Assembly: GCF_024713945.1 (NCBI RefSeq)
Contig: NC_134686.1
Coordinates: 954,001-1,018,000 of the forward strand
Source of the DNA: Dermatophagoides farinae
Lineage: Eukaryota; Arthropoda; Arachnida; Sarcoptiformes; Pyroglyphidae
DNA: 64,000 nucleotides
Direction of reading: 5' to 3'
Shown here: one piece after another, positions 63,485 to 64,000 of the stretch
Position numbering within the stretch: position 1 is the stretch's first letter
How the letters are laid out: every line of letters starts with the position of its first letter
Position numbers and translations under genes: made by a program
The notes under the pieces: model-generated
Seen by the model: only the letters and a program-made list of their open reading frames with translations
Told to the model about the DNA's origin: nothing
Databases searched by the model: none

Positions 63485-64000
63485 GTCAGTGTAAAGGAAG
63501 ATAATAATGATGATGATCATAGTGAAAAAAAACCCTTTTTATTGTTATCTGATAGCTTCAAAAAAAAAAATTTTTTCCCGTTTGTGTTCTAAAAAAAAAA
63601 TTCAGGATCAAAATTTTCCAATAAATGAATGAATGTGTGTGTATGTGAGGAAGATATATCCACAAACACCAATAGAGATCATCATCAACATCAACATCAA
63701 TGAAAGAAAAAAAAATCATGGATTGACTCTGAAAACATTACACACACACACACACAAGATTATCATCATATCTCCATATGGGATGACTATTAAGTGTATT
63801 GAAAAAAAATGAGTGAGAGAAAAAGCAAAGCTATTTCTTTTTCAAAGACCTAAATGTATGTAAAAGAAAATGAATAGACAATTGATATACATACACAGAG
63901 AAAACTTGAACACAACACACACACACACACATGAATGACTTGCTGTTTATAAATCATGAATAAAATGTGAATGAAATGGTGGACGCCAAAGCCAAAAGCC
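62333..64000. other. FBXO11 upstream region, repeat-rich
   Basis: No gene seen. It probably carries the FBXO11 leader and promoter on the minus strand; a donor-like GAG|GTAGGA at about 63403-63400 could end a leader exon. Repeats: (CA)n near 62892-62912, (CAT)n near 62969-62990, (ATC)n near 63456-63480, (CA)n near 63740-63757 and 63915-63931. Confidence 0.5.

Noticed and set aside
1-64000. tRNA, rRNA or snRNA genes
   Set aside because: I looked for T-loop-like GGTTCGAATCC and similar signatures and saw none with a matching partner arm; a covariance-model scan would settle this.

Overview
The window reads as nuclear DNA of an acariform mite, most likely an astigmatid such as a house dust mite. 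That placement is an inference from overall character and not from a marker gene. The DNA is AT-rich. Introns of 50-130 bp with GT-AG ends split compact genes, and every spacer is packed with simple repeats (homopolymer A/T, CA/GT, GAT/ATC, AAC/GTT). The best-matching proteins are animal, and the glucose transporter resembles the Drosophila Glut1 type. I saw no bacterial operons, CRISPR array, tRNA, rRNA or recognisable transposon.

Layout. (1) 1-9298: repeat-rich spacer with no convincing gene. (2) 9299-12206, minus: two neighbouring genes for secreted low-complexity proteins that look like diverged tandem paralogues (KGG motifs, Thr runs, Q/E or H/D/S runs). (3) 15164-27643: a gene-dense block holding TMEM14 (minus), PPP1R8/NIPP1 (plus), eIF1A (plus), SNRPA1/U2A' (plus), endophilin-B (minus) and a full-length ABCC4/MRP4-like transporter (minus, 7 exons, 1384 aa). 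(4) 27644-34600: long spacer with possible untranslated leader exons. (5) 34657-35722, plus: an HRD1/synoviolin-like RING-H2 ligase that has no supported intron and carries an apparent +1 frame break. (6) 37594-41505, plus: a Glut1/SLC2A1-type sugar transporter with two alternative C-termini. A 15-codon possible first exon at 34165-34209 would place the HRD1-like gene inside Glut1 intron 1. (7) 43137-52084, minus: PRRC2/BAT2 (Drosophila nocte) orthologue, 9 exons, 2668 aa. (8) 58098-62332, minus: FBXO11 orthologue, 7 exons, 1254 aa, with F-box, right-handed beta-helix repeats and a UBR zinc finger.

Exon boundaries were derived by hand. I required GT-AG borders, phase continuity and similarity to remembered family members, and all coding totals divide by three. 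The genes do not form one pathway. NIPP1, eIF1A and SNRPA1 form a short run of mRNA-metabolism genes on one strand. FBXO11 and the HRD1-like protein are both ubiquitin-ligase components. Endophilin-B, the ABC transporter and Glut1 are membrane-trafficking or transport genes. The points most worth a second look are the tandem secreted KGG proteins, the frame-broken HRD1-like gene, the Glut1 alternative tail, and unassigned exon-like stretches on the minus strand near 14113 and 3915.
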